NCBI RefSeq assembly: GCF_009017415.1
Contig: NC_092403.1
Span: 1,488,001 to 1,552,000, forward strand
Origin: Aspergillus flavus
Lineage: Eukaryota; Ascomycota; Eurotiomycetes; Eurotiales; Aspergillaceae
Length of the DNA: 64,000 bases
Reading direction: 5' to 3'
Shown: piece by piece, positions 9,110 through 19,859 of the stretch
Position numbering within the stretch: position 1 is the stretch's first letter
Layout of the letters: each line of letters starts with the position of its first letter
Notes under the pieces: model-generated
The model's input: the letters and a program-made list of their open reading frames with translations, nothing else
Databases searched by the model: none
Told to the model about the DNA's origin: nothing
Made by a program: the position numbers and the translations under genes

Positions 9110-12100
9110 CTAACAAGCAGATCTCAGATGCGCGATATACTTCTTCAACAAAGAGCAGTCAAGAGTGGGAAATTTCAGACCTCCTGGGTAGTTGGCTAGC
9201 ATTCTATCAGTGTTTGTGGTCTGATAGATGGGCATGTTAGCATATAACTCCCAACGAGTCTTACCATCATGCACCTTCTCCGCCAGCATAGGCTGCAGCG
9301 GCTGCAATGCCACAGGAGGGTTGGCAGCCAGCCGGTCAATCCATTCCATGTAAGGTAAAGCATGGATACGTGAATTAACTGCATCCCCTAACAGGTCCAT
9401 TGTGGCATCCATGTCGATGGACATGTCACGGTTGGGAGGCACGATGTGGTAGGCCCGGCCAACCGCGTGTTCAGATGCAGCTATATGAAGAATGACCGAG
9501 TTAACGTAGTCAACCGGAACGAACTCCTTTCGCTGGTTAGGCAACATTGGGTAGCTTTTCATCTGCTCGCATGCTATCATCAAGCGGCTGAAAAAATCAT
9601 CAGGGTTACACACGCCCGTCTGGCTATGGCCAGTAATAAACCCGGGCCGGTAGATAGAGATTGGGAACCCGCGATCCATCAAACGTCGAAGAAGCTGGTC
9701 GGCCACCCATTGGCTCTGCGCATAGCCGTGATCGTATGGGAGAGCCTCCAGGTGGGGGAGAAGGGAGTCATCCTCACCCACACTTGCTGTGCCAGTGAAG
9801 AAGCCAGTGGGTCCAAAGCAGGAGATACTTGACACGTAGTGAACTGCCTTACTTCGCCCTGTACAAGCGAACCGCACGACATTAATTGTTCCCAGTGTAT
9901 TGGCAGGGCGATGCAGTGAGTATGGCTGCGTATAGTTAACGCGTGCACCAAGATGAAAGACTACACTAGCCCAGTTCGCCAGCTCGTTGAATCGAGCCTG
10001 TTCTAACCCCAGGTATTTATCCTCTAGCAAGCCCGGGAAAGCAAGAAGCTTATTCGTGAATTCATCCTTCCAAAGATTATATTTTTCGAGGGCAAGGCGC
10101 AGTCGCTGCATACCAGCAGCGGAATTAGGGGCTCGTACCAGACAACCAATTTGATGCACCGACGGCATGTGCAATAGGTCTGATAACAAGAACGCCCCAA
10201 CAAAACCCGTGGCACCGGTGATAAAAATACGGCCTTCAATATCACGCTGCCAGTTCACGGGTGTGGTCATGGGAGCGGGCAAATCATCGGCCAGCTTTGT
10301 GTCAGCCAGCCAGACTTCTCTCTCATCACGCACTGTCTTGAGGTGACCGCCCTTGGCATGATCAATAATACTTGCCAGGGCTCCAACTGTAGAGTTGTCA
10401 TACAGAGCCAAAAGGGATACTTCACAGCGAAATACTTGACGAATCTGGCTAATCAGAAGAGATGCTTGGAGAGAGGTACCTCCAAGCACGAAGAAATCAT
10501 CGCTCTCCTTATATTCTGACTTTGGGGTTGCCAGGATAGTGGCCCATAGACTAGCCAAGACCGTTTGGGTGTCCTGACAGAGCGTATTGGGCAATTTCGG
10601 CACTGGTTTGAGCAGTGAGGTCGAACGTTGGCAGAAGAGTTGCTTCAAGCCCTTTCGATCCACCTTGGCATGACTGTTGAGCGGCATCTTCTCAATGAGC
10701 TGCAATTGGGGAATCATATATTCGGGCAAGATGTCCTGGAGAATTTTCAAGGCCTTAGAGATCTCAGGGGGATGAGCCGGATCCTTGGGGGTCGCGTAGG
10801 CTACCAGGACCGAGCCTGCACCCTGGTGCGGCGACTGAATGCCCATCGCTGCCACTTCAGCAAACAAACCAGTCTGGAGGAGACTGGTTTCAATCGCCTC
10901 AAGTTCAATTCGGAAGCCTCGAACTTTAATCTGATGGTCCACACGCCCTACATAGTCGATCTGACCATCGTCACGGCGACGAACAATGTCACCTGTGCGG
11001 TAGAATCTAGCTGCCTCCCCGGAAGGCATCATTATCGTGGGAAAGCTTTTGGCATTCTTTTCCGGCTCGTTTATATATCCAGGGGACACACCAGCCCCGC
11101 CGATCCAAAGCTCCCCTTCGTTAGCAGCGCAGCCTGACTCATCCGCGATGTATGCGATGGTATGGCCAATGGGCATGCCAATACTGACAGAGCCCATCTG
11201 GATATCCTTGGGTGTAACTCGGTGAGCCAGGCAGAAGATGCAGCACTCAGTCGGGCCATAAGCGTTAATCAGCATCTTTGGAGGTCCTTTGCGCAGAACT
11301 GTTTCGATAGCGCTCACATTGGCCGCCTCGCCTCCAATAAAACAAATACGTAACTTGGAAAATGCAGTCGGTAAAGTGGAAGCAGCAAGATTGAGCAACG
11401 CAGTGGTAGTAGCCATAACTGTGATCCCCAGGCGATCAATATGCTCTGCCAGCACAACGAGATCTAGCAAAACCATCTTCTTGAGTATAGCAATCCGAGC
11501 CCCACGCAATAAGGGGGCCCAGATATCAAAAAGAGAGACATCGAAACTGCTATTGTTGGCGTGAGCGACCACATCCTCTACTGCGAGTGGCTCGAAGGGG
11601 GCATGGAACACCACTTGTAAGATCGATCGAGCGGCTATTTGCACGGCCTTGGGCTCGCTAGTGGTTCCAGAGGTGTGTATTAAATGCGTGCGGTGGGAAA
11701 GGTCGGTTGTGACAGGAAATTCGTTTTCCTCGCACAAATCCGTGATGGTGAGAGGCAAATGTTTCTCTAGCACGATCTGCTGAAATTGGAGGTCTCGCCC
11801 TCGATTGGACTGGTCAACGAGAATGAACCGCGAGTTGAGTCGTTGTAATCGTTGGCCTATCTGCTGGTCCCTCATGGTTGGATCCATAGGGGCACAGCTA
11901 CCCCCGGCGTAGATCACGGCCATTTGGGCAACCACATCGGCAACTCCATGTTGGACAACGATTCCTACCGCTTCTTCTTTGACGAAGCCTTCTTGGGATA
12001 GCTTTGCAGCCAAACGAACTGCCCACGCGTGCAGTTGACCATACGTGATGGATGACTCGTCATCCACAACAGCAATAGAAGAGGGGCTTTGCCGGACTTG

Positions 12101-12202
12101 CCGATAGAAAAGCTGCCCAAGTCCTAGGTTGCTAGCGACACACAGGCCATATTCATCCGCCCCGAGCGGTTCAGGAGAGGGGAGCAAATTAGAGAGCATC
12201 AT
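9110..12202 (-). CDS. NRPS-like enzyme, adenylation-thiolation-reductase (A-T-R)
   Basis: Single exon, 1030 aa, no condensation domain. The adenylation domain covers about residues 20-520: HTSGTTSEPKA (A3), NSSFDVSLFDIW (A4; Asp fits an amino-acid substrate), NAYGPTE (A5), FYRTGD (A7), VRGFRIELEAIE (A8) and LNSHAKVDRKGL (A10 Lys). The thiolation domain, about 550-630, carries DDFFVLGGTSLQASLL with the phosphopantetheine Ser. The reductase, about 660-1030, has IFITGATGFVGAFLL, VVFHLGARVNY and YVSSIS. Such enzymes load an amino acid and release it reductively as an aldehyde with NADPH. In place of the usual YxxxK the reductase reads YAQSQ, so the Lys is Gln. The architecture equals that of A. 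flavus LnaA/LnbA (tyrosine-derived piperazines, from memory). This is the cluster core; it shares the 12203-12928 promoter with the OYE gene. Confidence 0.93.
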   Translation of the reverse strand: MMLSNLLPSPEPLGADEYGLCVASNLGLGQLFYRQVRQSPSSIAVVDDESSITYGQLHAWAVRLAAKLSQEGFVKEEAVGIVVQHGVADVVAQMAVIYAGGSCAPMDPTMRDQQIGQRLQRLNSRFILVDQSNRGRDLQFQQIVLEKHLPLTITDLCEENEFPVTTDLSHRTHLIHTSGTTSEPKAVQIAARSILQVVFHAPFEPLAVEDVVAHANNSSFDVSLFDIWAPLLRGARIAILKKMVLLDLVVLAEHIDRLGITVMATTTALLNLAASTLPTAFSKLRICFIGGEAANVSAIETVLRKGPPKMLINAYGPTECCIFCLAHRVTPKDIQMGSVSIGMPIGHTIAYIADESGCAANEGELWIGGAGVSPGYINEPEKNAKSFPTIMMPSGEAARFYRTGDIVRRRDDGQIDYVGRVDHQIKVRGFRIELEAIETSLLQTGLFAEVAAMGIQSPHQGAGSVLVAYATPKDPAHPPEISKALKILQDILPEYMIPQLQLIEKMPLNSHAKVDRKGLKQLFCQRSTSLLKPVPKLPNTLCQDTQTVLASLWATILATPKSEYKESDDFFVLGGTSLQASLLISQIRQVFRCEVSLLALYDNSTVGALASIIDHAKGGHLKTVRDEREVWLADTKLADDLPAPMTTPVNWQRDIEGRIFITGATGFVGAFLLSDLLHMPSVHQIGCLVRAPNSAAGMQRLRLALEKYNLWKDEFTNKLLAFPGLLEDKYLGLEQARFNELANWASVVFHLGARVNYTQPYSLHRPANTLGTINVVRFACTGRSKAVHYVSSISCFGPTGFFTGTASVGEDDSLLPHLEALPYDHGYAQSQWVADQLLRRLMDRGFPISIYRPGFITGHSQTGVCNPDDFFSRLMIACEQMKSYPMLPNQRKEFVPVDYVNSVILHIAASEHAVGRAYHIVPPNRDMSIDMDATMDLLGDAVNSRIHALPYMEWIDRLAANPPVALQPLQPMLAEKVHDGKTRWELYANMPIYQTTNTDRMLANYPGGLKFPTLDCSLLKKYIAHLRSAC

Positions 12203-12928
12203 GCCAAAAATAACTTAGTCCTTTCGCAAGCTTCTAGAGAGGTGCTCAGAGGATGTAGAATGTCTCAAGATGGGTACAAATAGCCGGACAGACCTAAGGT
12301 TTTCAGCGGTTCCTTCTAGGTAAATTATATGCAATAACGTATCTACACGTCTCATTCTGTATATTCGATGAGGGAATGTTGAACAAGGAATGTAGGTTGA
12401 CCAAGATCGTCCAGGACCCACGTCGATCTCACATTCAGCAATAGCTGCATACACCGCTACTCAAGGGGTGATATGTAAGATATGAGAAGCTTGGGTTCCT
12501 CCGGACTTCTCCGTATCCCTGGCGTAGCTGCAAGACATTATTTTGGCCGATCCTCTTGTAAAAAAAGATAGACGACGCCACAAACTACTCCCCGGTCTCC
12601 CTTTCACTATACGACCACAGAGAATGTACGCAAGGTGCTGTGTCCACCGCTTGTTGTGGGCAATGTCTCCCGATAGGGCTTGGACATGGCAGCTGAATCC
12701 CAATGTCAGCCGCCTACTCTTCGCCACCGCTTTCCTAAGTGTGACATTCTTGGGCTTTATGGAATACGCGTACTGCAGCAATACGTAGAAGGGCAATAAG
12801 CGGTGTACATCTAGATAACCTTCAAGTACCCTTTATATCCAAAGACAATCGATGAAAGTGACCTTGCCTGTCTTCCTGAGTCTTTTGGCATTGATGTACA
12901 CTACTCTTTGAACAACTGCGATCCACCC
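12203..12928. promoter_or_regulatory. Bidirectional promoter, NRPS-like gene / OYE gene
   Basis: A 726-bp gap between divergent start codons. Short open frames inside have no family features. A ctttatatcc box near 12830 is a possible TATA element for the OYE gene, about 95 bp before its ATG. Co-expression of the two genes is the likely purpose. Confidence 0.45.
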
Positions 12929-14062
12929 ATGATGTCGAAGCTCTTCACTCCTTTGCAGGTTGGATTCTGCCAACTTAAGCACCGAGTCATTATGGCCCCG
13001 TTGACTCGCTTCCGCGCGGACGATAATAATGTCCCTCTTCCGATTGCCAAAGAGTACTATTCTCAGCGCGCCTCAGTTCCCGGGACGTTGATCATTGCCG
13101 AAGCCACCTACATTTCCCTAGCGGCAGGTGGGTACCCAAATGTGCCCGGGATCTGGTCCCCTGAACAGATAGCTCGGTGGAAGGAGATCACCGATGCGGT
13201 GCACGCTCAAGGCTCCTACATCTTTCTCCAGCTATGGGCCCTAGGTCGGGTGGGCGATGCAGATACACTCAAGCAGGATGGGTTCGACCTTATTTCTAGC
13301 AGCGCTGTACCTGTGGACGCGGGGGAGCCGGTCCCACGAGCAATGACTGAAGAGGAAATTAAGCAGTACATCGCCTTGTATGCCCAGGCGGCACGAAATG
13401 CAGTCATGGCTGGTTTTGATGGCGTCGAGCTTCACGGAGGGAACGGTTATCTGGTCGACCAGTTCACACAGGATACTTGTAACCGCCGGACCGATTCCTG
13501 GGGTGGAAGCATCCCGAACCGATCTCGCTTCGCAGTCGAGGTGACCAGGGCCATGGTTCAGGCTATCGGGAGTGAGCGGGTGGCAGTCAAGCTAACTCCA
13601 TGGAACGACCAGCAAGGCATGAAAATGAAGGATATGGAGCAGCAGTTCCTGCACTTGATTACCAGCCTGAAGGAGCTGAAGCTGGCCTATCTTCATTTGA
13701 CCAACCCTCGTGTTTCAGTCGATGAGGATGTCCCGCTGCAGGGCCCCCCTGACGGTCATCCGCTTGAGGACAATGCGGGCTTTGTGAAAGCCTGGGGTGA
13801 AACCAGCCCGGTGTTTCTGGGTGGAGGCTATACACCGCAATCGGCCAAACACACATTGGATGTCGACTACCCTTTAAACGAGATCGGGGCAGTCTTTGGA
13901 CGACTATTCATCTCAAATCCTGATCTACCACTGCGTTTGAGGGATGGCCTTCCATTTACCCCCTATGACCGAGACAGCTTCTATACTCCACTGTCCCCAA
14001 TTGGATATTCGGACTATCCCTTCAGCGACCAGGCAGTGGATCTAATCCCCGTTCGAGTGTAA
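12929..14062 (+). CDS. Old yellow enzyme (OYE) family FMN ene-reductase
   Basis: Single exon, 377 aa from the MMSKLF start; an upstream in-frame ATG at 12908 would add seven residues. The sequence starts LFTPLQVGFCQLKHRVIMAPLTRFRA, typical of the fungal OYE/EasA group. The substrate-binding pair and Tyr are seen in ELHGGNGYLVDQF (HxxNxY), with NRRTDSWGGS and NRSRFAVEV after it, and the phosphate-binding part is near FLGGGY and GAVFGRLFISNPDLP. The catalytic Tyr that is lost in some ergot EasA enzymes is kept here, so true C=C reduction with NADPH is expected. It is divergent from the NRPS-like gene. OYE is not part of the lna/lnb set as I remember it, so its presence may mark a variant pathway. 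Confidence 0.93.
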   Translation: MMSKLFTPLQVGFCQLKHRVIMAPLTRFRADDNNVPLPIAKEYYSQRASVPGTLIIAEATYISLAAGGYPNVPGIWSPEQIARWKEITDAVHAQGSYIFLQLWALGRVGDADTLKQDGFDLISSSAVPVDAGEPVPRAMTEEEIKQYIALYAQAARNAVMAGFDGVELHGGNGYLVDQFTQDTCNRRTDSWGGSIPNRSRFAVEVTRAMVQAIGSERVAVKLTPWNDQQGMKMKDMEQQFLHLITSLKELKLAYLHLTNPRVSVDEDVPLQGPPDGHPLEDNAGFVKAWGETSPVFLGGGYTPQSAKHTLDVDYPLNEIGAVFGRLFISNPDLPLRLRDGLPFTPYDRDSFYTPLSPIGYSDYPFSDQAVDLIPVRV

Positions 14063-15071
14063 TTAGATCGGGAGTCCACGTGTGATCGATCTATTATGCT
14101 AGTGGTAGTTGGAACTATGGTGAAGTACGGTGCTCATTCATACGCAGTTCATCTGGGTATGTTCTTCTATAACTCTAGACTGCTGTATCCCATCCAGTGC
14201 AACTATTCTCAATGTGATCAGCCTATTTACATAATGTAAACCATATTGTAAACCCTCCTATACTCAGGGCGAAGGGTTAGGACTGCAATCTTTTGATCAA
14301 ATCCACTTTGGTCGTAGCTTTCAAACTCTCAAACCAGCTACTCTTGTCTGTCACTAGCGCCAACCGGCCAACGGAATGTTTACGTTACAGTGTAACATCG
14401 ATTAACCCAATGAGATCTTGAGTTTTCTTGGTTGTCATCTGAGTAAAGTTAAGTCTTGCACCATGCCCGGGTATGTAGGCTCTTTGGTATGTGGAATTTT
14501 CAGTGATGGGTCCAAATTACCGTCCCCTGAAGCCAAAATGGCTATTGGCGGTAAAGTATTCTGATTCTGCAGGGATAGCTTTATGAACTGCAAGGGAAAT
14601 CGAAAATATCTTGATTAGAAGTGCTGACCCTTTTCACTAGTTCATGCAAGACGCCGATCATTTGAGAGTATCCCTTTTTGGAATAGAAGAGTGATATCCA
14701 GTATAGGACCCGGGAAAACACTCTCATCGCACATTTATAGAGAAGTAAGGGTCTTCGGATTTGTGCGAGGGTCTACCATTCGTTGGCAATCCATTGATAC
14801 ATTCAGCTACGATCTTTGCGAATGAGGTAGTCTGAAAATAACATCTGCTCCTTGCATCAAACTTTGATGCATTTGAGTGGTGCCGGCCACCCCAAAAAGC
14901 CCTGAAGGCCCTACGACCTATTCGTTCATTTTTATTTTATTTTATATTTTTTTCTTAACGTGACAAACCTCCGAGTTGTCATTTTGAGCAAAGGCAGGGC
15001 TCATAAAGATGGAATGAAAGCATAACTGGGTATCTTCTCAACATCTCTAACATTCTATTTCGTTATCGGAG
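14063..15071. other. Intergenic, no gene seen
   Basis: About 1 kb between the OYE gene and the exporter. It holds an AT-rich ttttattttattttatattttttt block near 14930-14955 and no coding frame with family features. The distal part should be the exporter promoter. Confidence 0.6.
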
Positions 15072-16867
15072 ATGGATCCCTGCCACGAGAAATCCGATTC
15101 ACGAGGTTCGACCGCATTCTCGACGAACGTCACAAATAGCATCGGGGAACAAAACGAGCCGAGCGAAAATGATGGCAACGAGAGAGCTGAGGAAAGGACA
15201 GAACAACATCGACCGGCATTGAGGCTTGTTGCTATAATGTTCGGATTAAGCTTTGCTGTCTTCTGTATGGCGTTGGTATGACCATGGAAAACCATCCAAA
15301 GTCTTGAGGGATCAGGACCCTGTTAACACGGTTGATTTCTTTTCTTTCAGGACAACACGATTATGGCCACCGCAATTCCGAAGATCACCGATCAATTCCA
15401 TTCTGCGCAGGACATTGGCTGGTATGGGAGTAGTTATCTCTTGACCAATTCCTGTTTAACCATTTCGTTCGGGAAGCTCTATACCTTGTACCCTGTTAAA
15501 TGGATCTATCTCGTTGCCCTCGCGCTCTTTGAGATAGGATCATTGGTTTGCGGCTTCACCCCAAACTCGGTGGGCTTAATCATTGGGCGTGCGATCACCG
15601 GTTTGGGCTCCGCGGGATTGTTTTCGGGGGCAATAACTGTAATTTCTCAAAGCATGCCTCTGCAGCGAAGGCTGCTATGTATTTCCGTCATCATGTGCCT
15701 TTTTGGCGTTGCCGATGTAGCTGGTCCTCTGATTGGCGGTGTGTTCACTGATTATCTTACTTGGAGATGGTGCTTCTATATCAATCTTCCCTTTGGTGGA
15801 CTGACGGCATTGGCCATCGTTTTCCTTCTCGAGGCACAACAGCCCGTTAAACAAGCAGGAGGGATCAAGTGTCTTCTATCGCATCTCGATCTGGTTGGTC
15901 TACTCTTCCTTTTTCCAGCTGTCATATGCCTTTTGCTGGTACTGTCGTGGGGGGGTGCAGATTATCCTTGGGATGACCGGCGCATCATCGGCCTGATTGT
16001 GGGATTTACCGCCTTGATTTTGGTATTTATTGTTGTCCAGTGGTGGAAACAGGACAAGGCTACAGTACCTCCTCGGTTGATCAAGAAACGGGATATCTGG
16101 GGCACCTCAATATTCAGCTTTTGTATAACTGGTGCAATGATGGCTTTTACTTACCATGTAAGTCATAATGTATCCACTTATTATTCCCTTGGTCATGGAA
16201 CTTATTCCTGGATTTCCCGCAGCTTCCTATATGGTTTCAGAGTGTCAAGGGTGTTTCCGCGACAAAGTCTGGTCTGATGAGTATCCCTACAATTCTAGGG
16301 ATGACAATTTGTTCTCTCCTTTCCGCCGTTTTGGTTGGTAAAATTGGGTTCTATACTCCATTCATGTATGCTGCCCCTGTTCTATCTGTCATCGGCGCTG
16401 GCCTACTTTCCACCTTGAAAGTCGATAGTGGGCCTGCGCAATGGATTGGCTACCAGATCCCTTTTGGAATTGGACTAGGGATAGGGCTATCGCAACCTAT
16501 GGTCGTTGTTCAGGCTGTACTCGAGCCAGATGATATACCCCTTGCCATCGCAATCACCGCTTTTATGGAGTCGCTTGGGGGATCGGTTGCTATATCAGTG
16601 GCACAGAGTGTCTTCCGGAGCCAACTAGTGAAGAATATGGCCTTGGAAGCTCCCCAGGCCAACGCACATGGAAATATTACCACTGCAATGACCACACTTC
16701 GGGATACTGTGCCGCCAGAAATGCTGAGCGGGGTATTGAGAGCCTATAACTTAGCTATCACCCAGGCGTTGTATGTTGGAGTTGCTCTTTCGTCACTAGC
16801 AATCGTGGGGGCTTTGCCAATTCGGTGGACTTCAGTGAATGAGAAGAAGACGGAGGGCTGTCCATGA
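15072..16867 (+). CDS. MFS drug-type exporter, 14-TM (DHA2-like)
   Basis: Model join(15072..15275,15351..16157,16223..16867), 551 aa. A hydrophilic acidic N-terminus of about 50 residues is followed by LVAIMFGLSFAVFCMAL and DNTIMATAIPKITDQF (motif D1 region), SSYLLTNSC, GRAITGLGSAGLFSG (motif C-like GxxxGPxxGG follows as GVADVAGPLIGG), WRWCFYINLPFGG and LPIWFQSVKGVSATKSG. These are hallmarks of fungal toxin and drug antiporters such as AflT-type pumps. It most likely exports the cluster product across the plasma membrane by proton exchange. Both introns are short (75 and 65 nt) and keep phase 0. The 3' neighbour is a transposon relic. Confidence 0.92.
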
Positions 16868-17826
16868 TAGATTTGCTATTGACCCTGATGAATCAGGTGT
16901 CAGGTGCGCCTCGTCTTTGTAACTGAGATAACTGCCCACCTAGATATATAGTTTCAAAGAGCTTCTCCCTGTTCTTTCATCATCTCTCTTGGTCCATACA
17001 ATGCCTACCATCATGCCTTGGCCTCCTTAAGTATCTGCCACTTGTGACAAATCCCCTGGAACAAATCTAGCCGCCTCCTAGGTCGGCCGACCTATCCACC
17101 TCAACGATAAGTTCGAAGCTATCCAAGCTCCTATACAACGGCGCCTTGAGTATCTATCCAGCAAGGTAATTGAGTGTCCTTCTGATCCACCTGACTAGCC
17201 TCTGTACTAGGCAAGTCCCTTCTAGTCTTTCTGCCTCCGTACGATCTGCAATTCAGCTTTTTGCATCATGTACAGTTCGTGGTTCATTGTATCGGACCCC
17301 TCCTACTACTAGTCCCGACGCGTATAGAGGGGTTCTACGACGGTCCGAATGTCGTATACTCTGGGACTTTCTCATTTCTCGGTCCATGATCATGGACCTC
17401 CGGTCTTCGGTAAGCAAGGCAAGTAGATCTTTTATAAGCGCCCATACCTTTTTACAAACTGGGTGTCTATTGTGTTGGGCATCATCTTGTCTTCATGAAG
17501 ATGAAGTGTCTTCAATGATTGACTAGGAGTACTCTGTGTTTAACAGTCTTACATCTTCTGTATAAATTTAATATTAGTTTATTTTGTTTTGTGTAGAACC
17601 GCCCGGTGGGGTTCGAGCGAAGTGGGGACAAGAGCCACTTCAAAAAAAGGGTCGAAAAATTTAAGAACGTTCAGCATGTTCAAACAAACGCAGAATGATC
17701 ACCATTTCTATCTCAGCCGCCCATCCTATTTCACTAATGGGTCAACCCTCAGGGGCTGAAGTTCGGTGGCCAGACCAAGCCTATAGGCAATCACGTGTCT
17801 CGTATAGATTTATATCACTATAGAAG
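16868..17826. other. Intergenic, degenerate sequence
   Basis: No gene found. Open frames near 17170-17526 carry no family motif. Together with the zinc-knuckle remnant just downstream, this may be decayed transposon sequence. Confidence 0.4.
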
Positions 17827-18003
17827 CAGGCGCTTCAGTTGAGGAAGCTCAGAAGCTTATAAAGGCAGGATTTCCACTGTAGAGCCTATAGCTACTGCCT
17901 CAGTAGATATGGACGCTCCCGTAGAGAGCCAGTGCGTACGCCCTCCACCAAGGTGCTCTGGCTGTAATATTAGAGGGCACAAAATCAATCAGTGTTCCAA
18001 TCG
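17827..18003 (+). mobile_element. Remnant of a pogo/Fot1-like DDE transposase C-terminus
   Basis: The translation gives GASVEEAQKLIKAGFPL, a stop, then SVDMDAPVES and PPPRCSGCNIRGHKINQCS. The last part is a CCHC zinc knuckle, C-x2-C-x4-H-x4-C, at 17954-17995. A VEEA helix followed by a knuckle is the usual tail of fungal pogo-like transposases. Stop codons interrupt the frame and no DDE core was recognised upstream, so it is a dead fragment. Confidence 0.5.
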
Positions 18004-18700
18004 TCGGATTATTTAAGACATGTGGAATTCAGGAGGGGTAGAACGCTCGCTTTCCGAATATGTTATACGCTTATACCCAGCTTACTAAGTCGTCCTGATT
18101 TAGGGCCACTCTCCTAATCTATATTAATTTGGTGGAAGCCTTGATGAGGGTTTTTGTTATATCTACTCTACGTGACGAGTAATTGCTTCGGCGAGTCTCG
18201 CCACAGCGAATCCCTCCTGTTGTATGTATTTTTTTTTTCTCTTTTATTACTTTCATTCATGATAGAGAGGACTTTTTAGAATATTTAGAAGACCTTCGTT
18301 TTCAGATAGTGGTACGGAGTAGTTTTGCTATTCTTGCAGAGGTTCTCCATTGGTTTTTGCTACTACCACATGGGACAAATCCTCCAATTTGCCAACTTCG
18401 TAACTCATCGACAACTACTCCATATGGATTGTTCAGAAGCTTTTGTACTCTAGTCTAGCTCTATCATTCGGTTATACCTGTGTATGAAGTAAAGTCAATC
18501 GATCGACATATTATAGGGAGATGTACTCCGTAGAGTAGGCATAAAGAGAAACAGATATCAGAAAACAGAAGTATAAGAACGATAGAAAAGAAGCCCCGAA
18601 GCAAGCGAGGCATCAATAAAGATACAGGAAGACAAGATATGGACAAAGCTTTTGGGGACACCTATCACCACCTTGCAATCAGGAAATTCCACCATTGCTA
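18004..18700. other. Intergenic, no gene seen
   Basis: Low-complexity and AT-rich parts (ttttttttctctttt near 18231). Two tacggagta/tactccgta-type words occur near 18311 and 18527, a motif that is frequent in Aspergillus genomes. Confidence 0.5.
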
Positions 18701-19859
18701 TCACGTATGTATGATATAATTTTGAAGTGAATATAGAAATACACCCAACACGCCCTTCGTCTCGTTTATCTGAGCAGATAAACTCGGATCAAGGTTCAAC
18801 TCTAGTCCGGCAGTTTCAAGAACCACTTGCAACCGCCTCAGGTGGATGTCCATAGCTGTGTATCGCAACATGATGGTTGCGAGTTCCACATTATCGGACG
18901 AAAATGTGAGTTGAAAGACATTTTGAGATGTTTTTTCAGTATTGAAATCCTCCGGACATTCGAGCCTTTGATAGTTGCGCAGCAGGTTTTCGTATATCTC
19001 CAAGATGATCGATACCCCCATAAGCCCTAGCTTGAAGATCCCGTTATTCGTGATATAACCAGCTGTGTCGATGGAGGCATTAGCAGCAGGTACAGTTATC
19101 TCCAAAAGATCGCACAACGTGGAAACACATTGAAAAAGGCCGTCTACTGTATAGACGCATGCAGTAGATTCCCCGAGAATCATCCTCTTACGGTGCAGCG
19201 TAAACAACGCACATGAAATTTTCTCATATGTTTCCAACAATTTGTCCGATCGGTATAGCATCGGTCGCAAGTTGATATATTCTTGGGACCTGGGTGATTG
19301 GAAACTTCCAATTGATGCTGGGGAGTGTGCTGTGAATGAATTCACTGGAAGATCGGGTGGATATGGTTTTATGCCAAACGGACTCTGGCTAACATCATTG
19401 TCAACACAATGGGCAATATCTTCAGTGGTCTGGGTCACAAGTGATTGCGGAAGCGCCGGATATCTGTAGGAAGTGTGAGCAGCAGATAAGAGACCAGTAT
19501 GTAGCCCATGCTATTAATACTTACTCCAGCAAGTCAGGGCGTTGCATATCACTAGGTCCAGTAGTATTCAGACTGCACTGTACCACGTTATATGTATACC
19601 CAGGTTGTGGAGCGAATGAGGAAGAAAAGTTGTTCCCGGCCTCTACCTGAATAGTCGAAGTCTGTGCCTCGCTTTGTTTAAAACCAGTACTAGATGTAGT
19701 TTGCCAACACTTCCTTTTGCTTTCAATTTGCCTCAAGTTTGCCGGTACCTCATCTTGGTCAAACGTCCAGCTTGTTGGAAACTCGACGCAACCCGTGAAG
19801 GCATTGGTCGCTGCGGCGGTATAGAGACAAGGGCTGCTCATCCCTCCGGCATTCTCCAT
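18701..19859 (-). CDS. AflR-type regulator C-terminal domain protein, no zinc cluster seen
   Basis: Model complement of 19859..19525 and 19463..18701, 365 aa. The C-terminal 200 residues are helical, with blocks such as YEKISCALFTLHRKRM, DGLFQCVSTLCDLLEI and GLMGVSIILEIYENLL, and end LRRLQVVLETAG. This resembles the C-terminal domain of AflR/Zn2Cys6 cluster regulators. The first 110 residues are Ser/Thr/Gln rich without the expected CxxCxxxxxxC motif. I searched the bases 5' of 19859 on this strand and found no zinc cluster, only non-coding-like sequence. It may be an activator that lost its DNA-binding exon, a partner protein, or a gene whose first exons lie far upstream. By position it would control this cluster. 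Confidence 0.65.

Noticed and set aside
11037..11564. Plus-strand frames inside the NRPS-like gene
   Set aside because: They are shadows of the adenylation domain coding strand and lack family features.
18181..18458. 91-codon plus-strand frame
   Set aside because: Low-complexity Phe/Ser-rich, no start context or motif, and inside a degenerate region.
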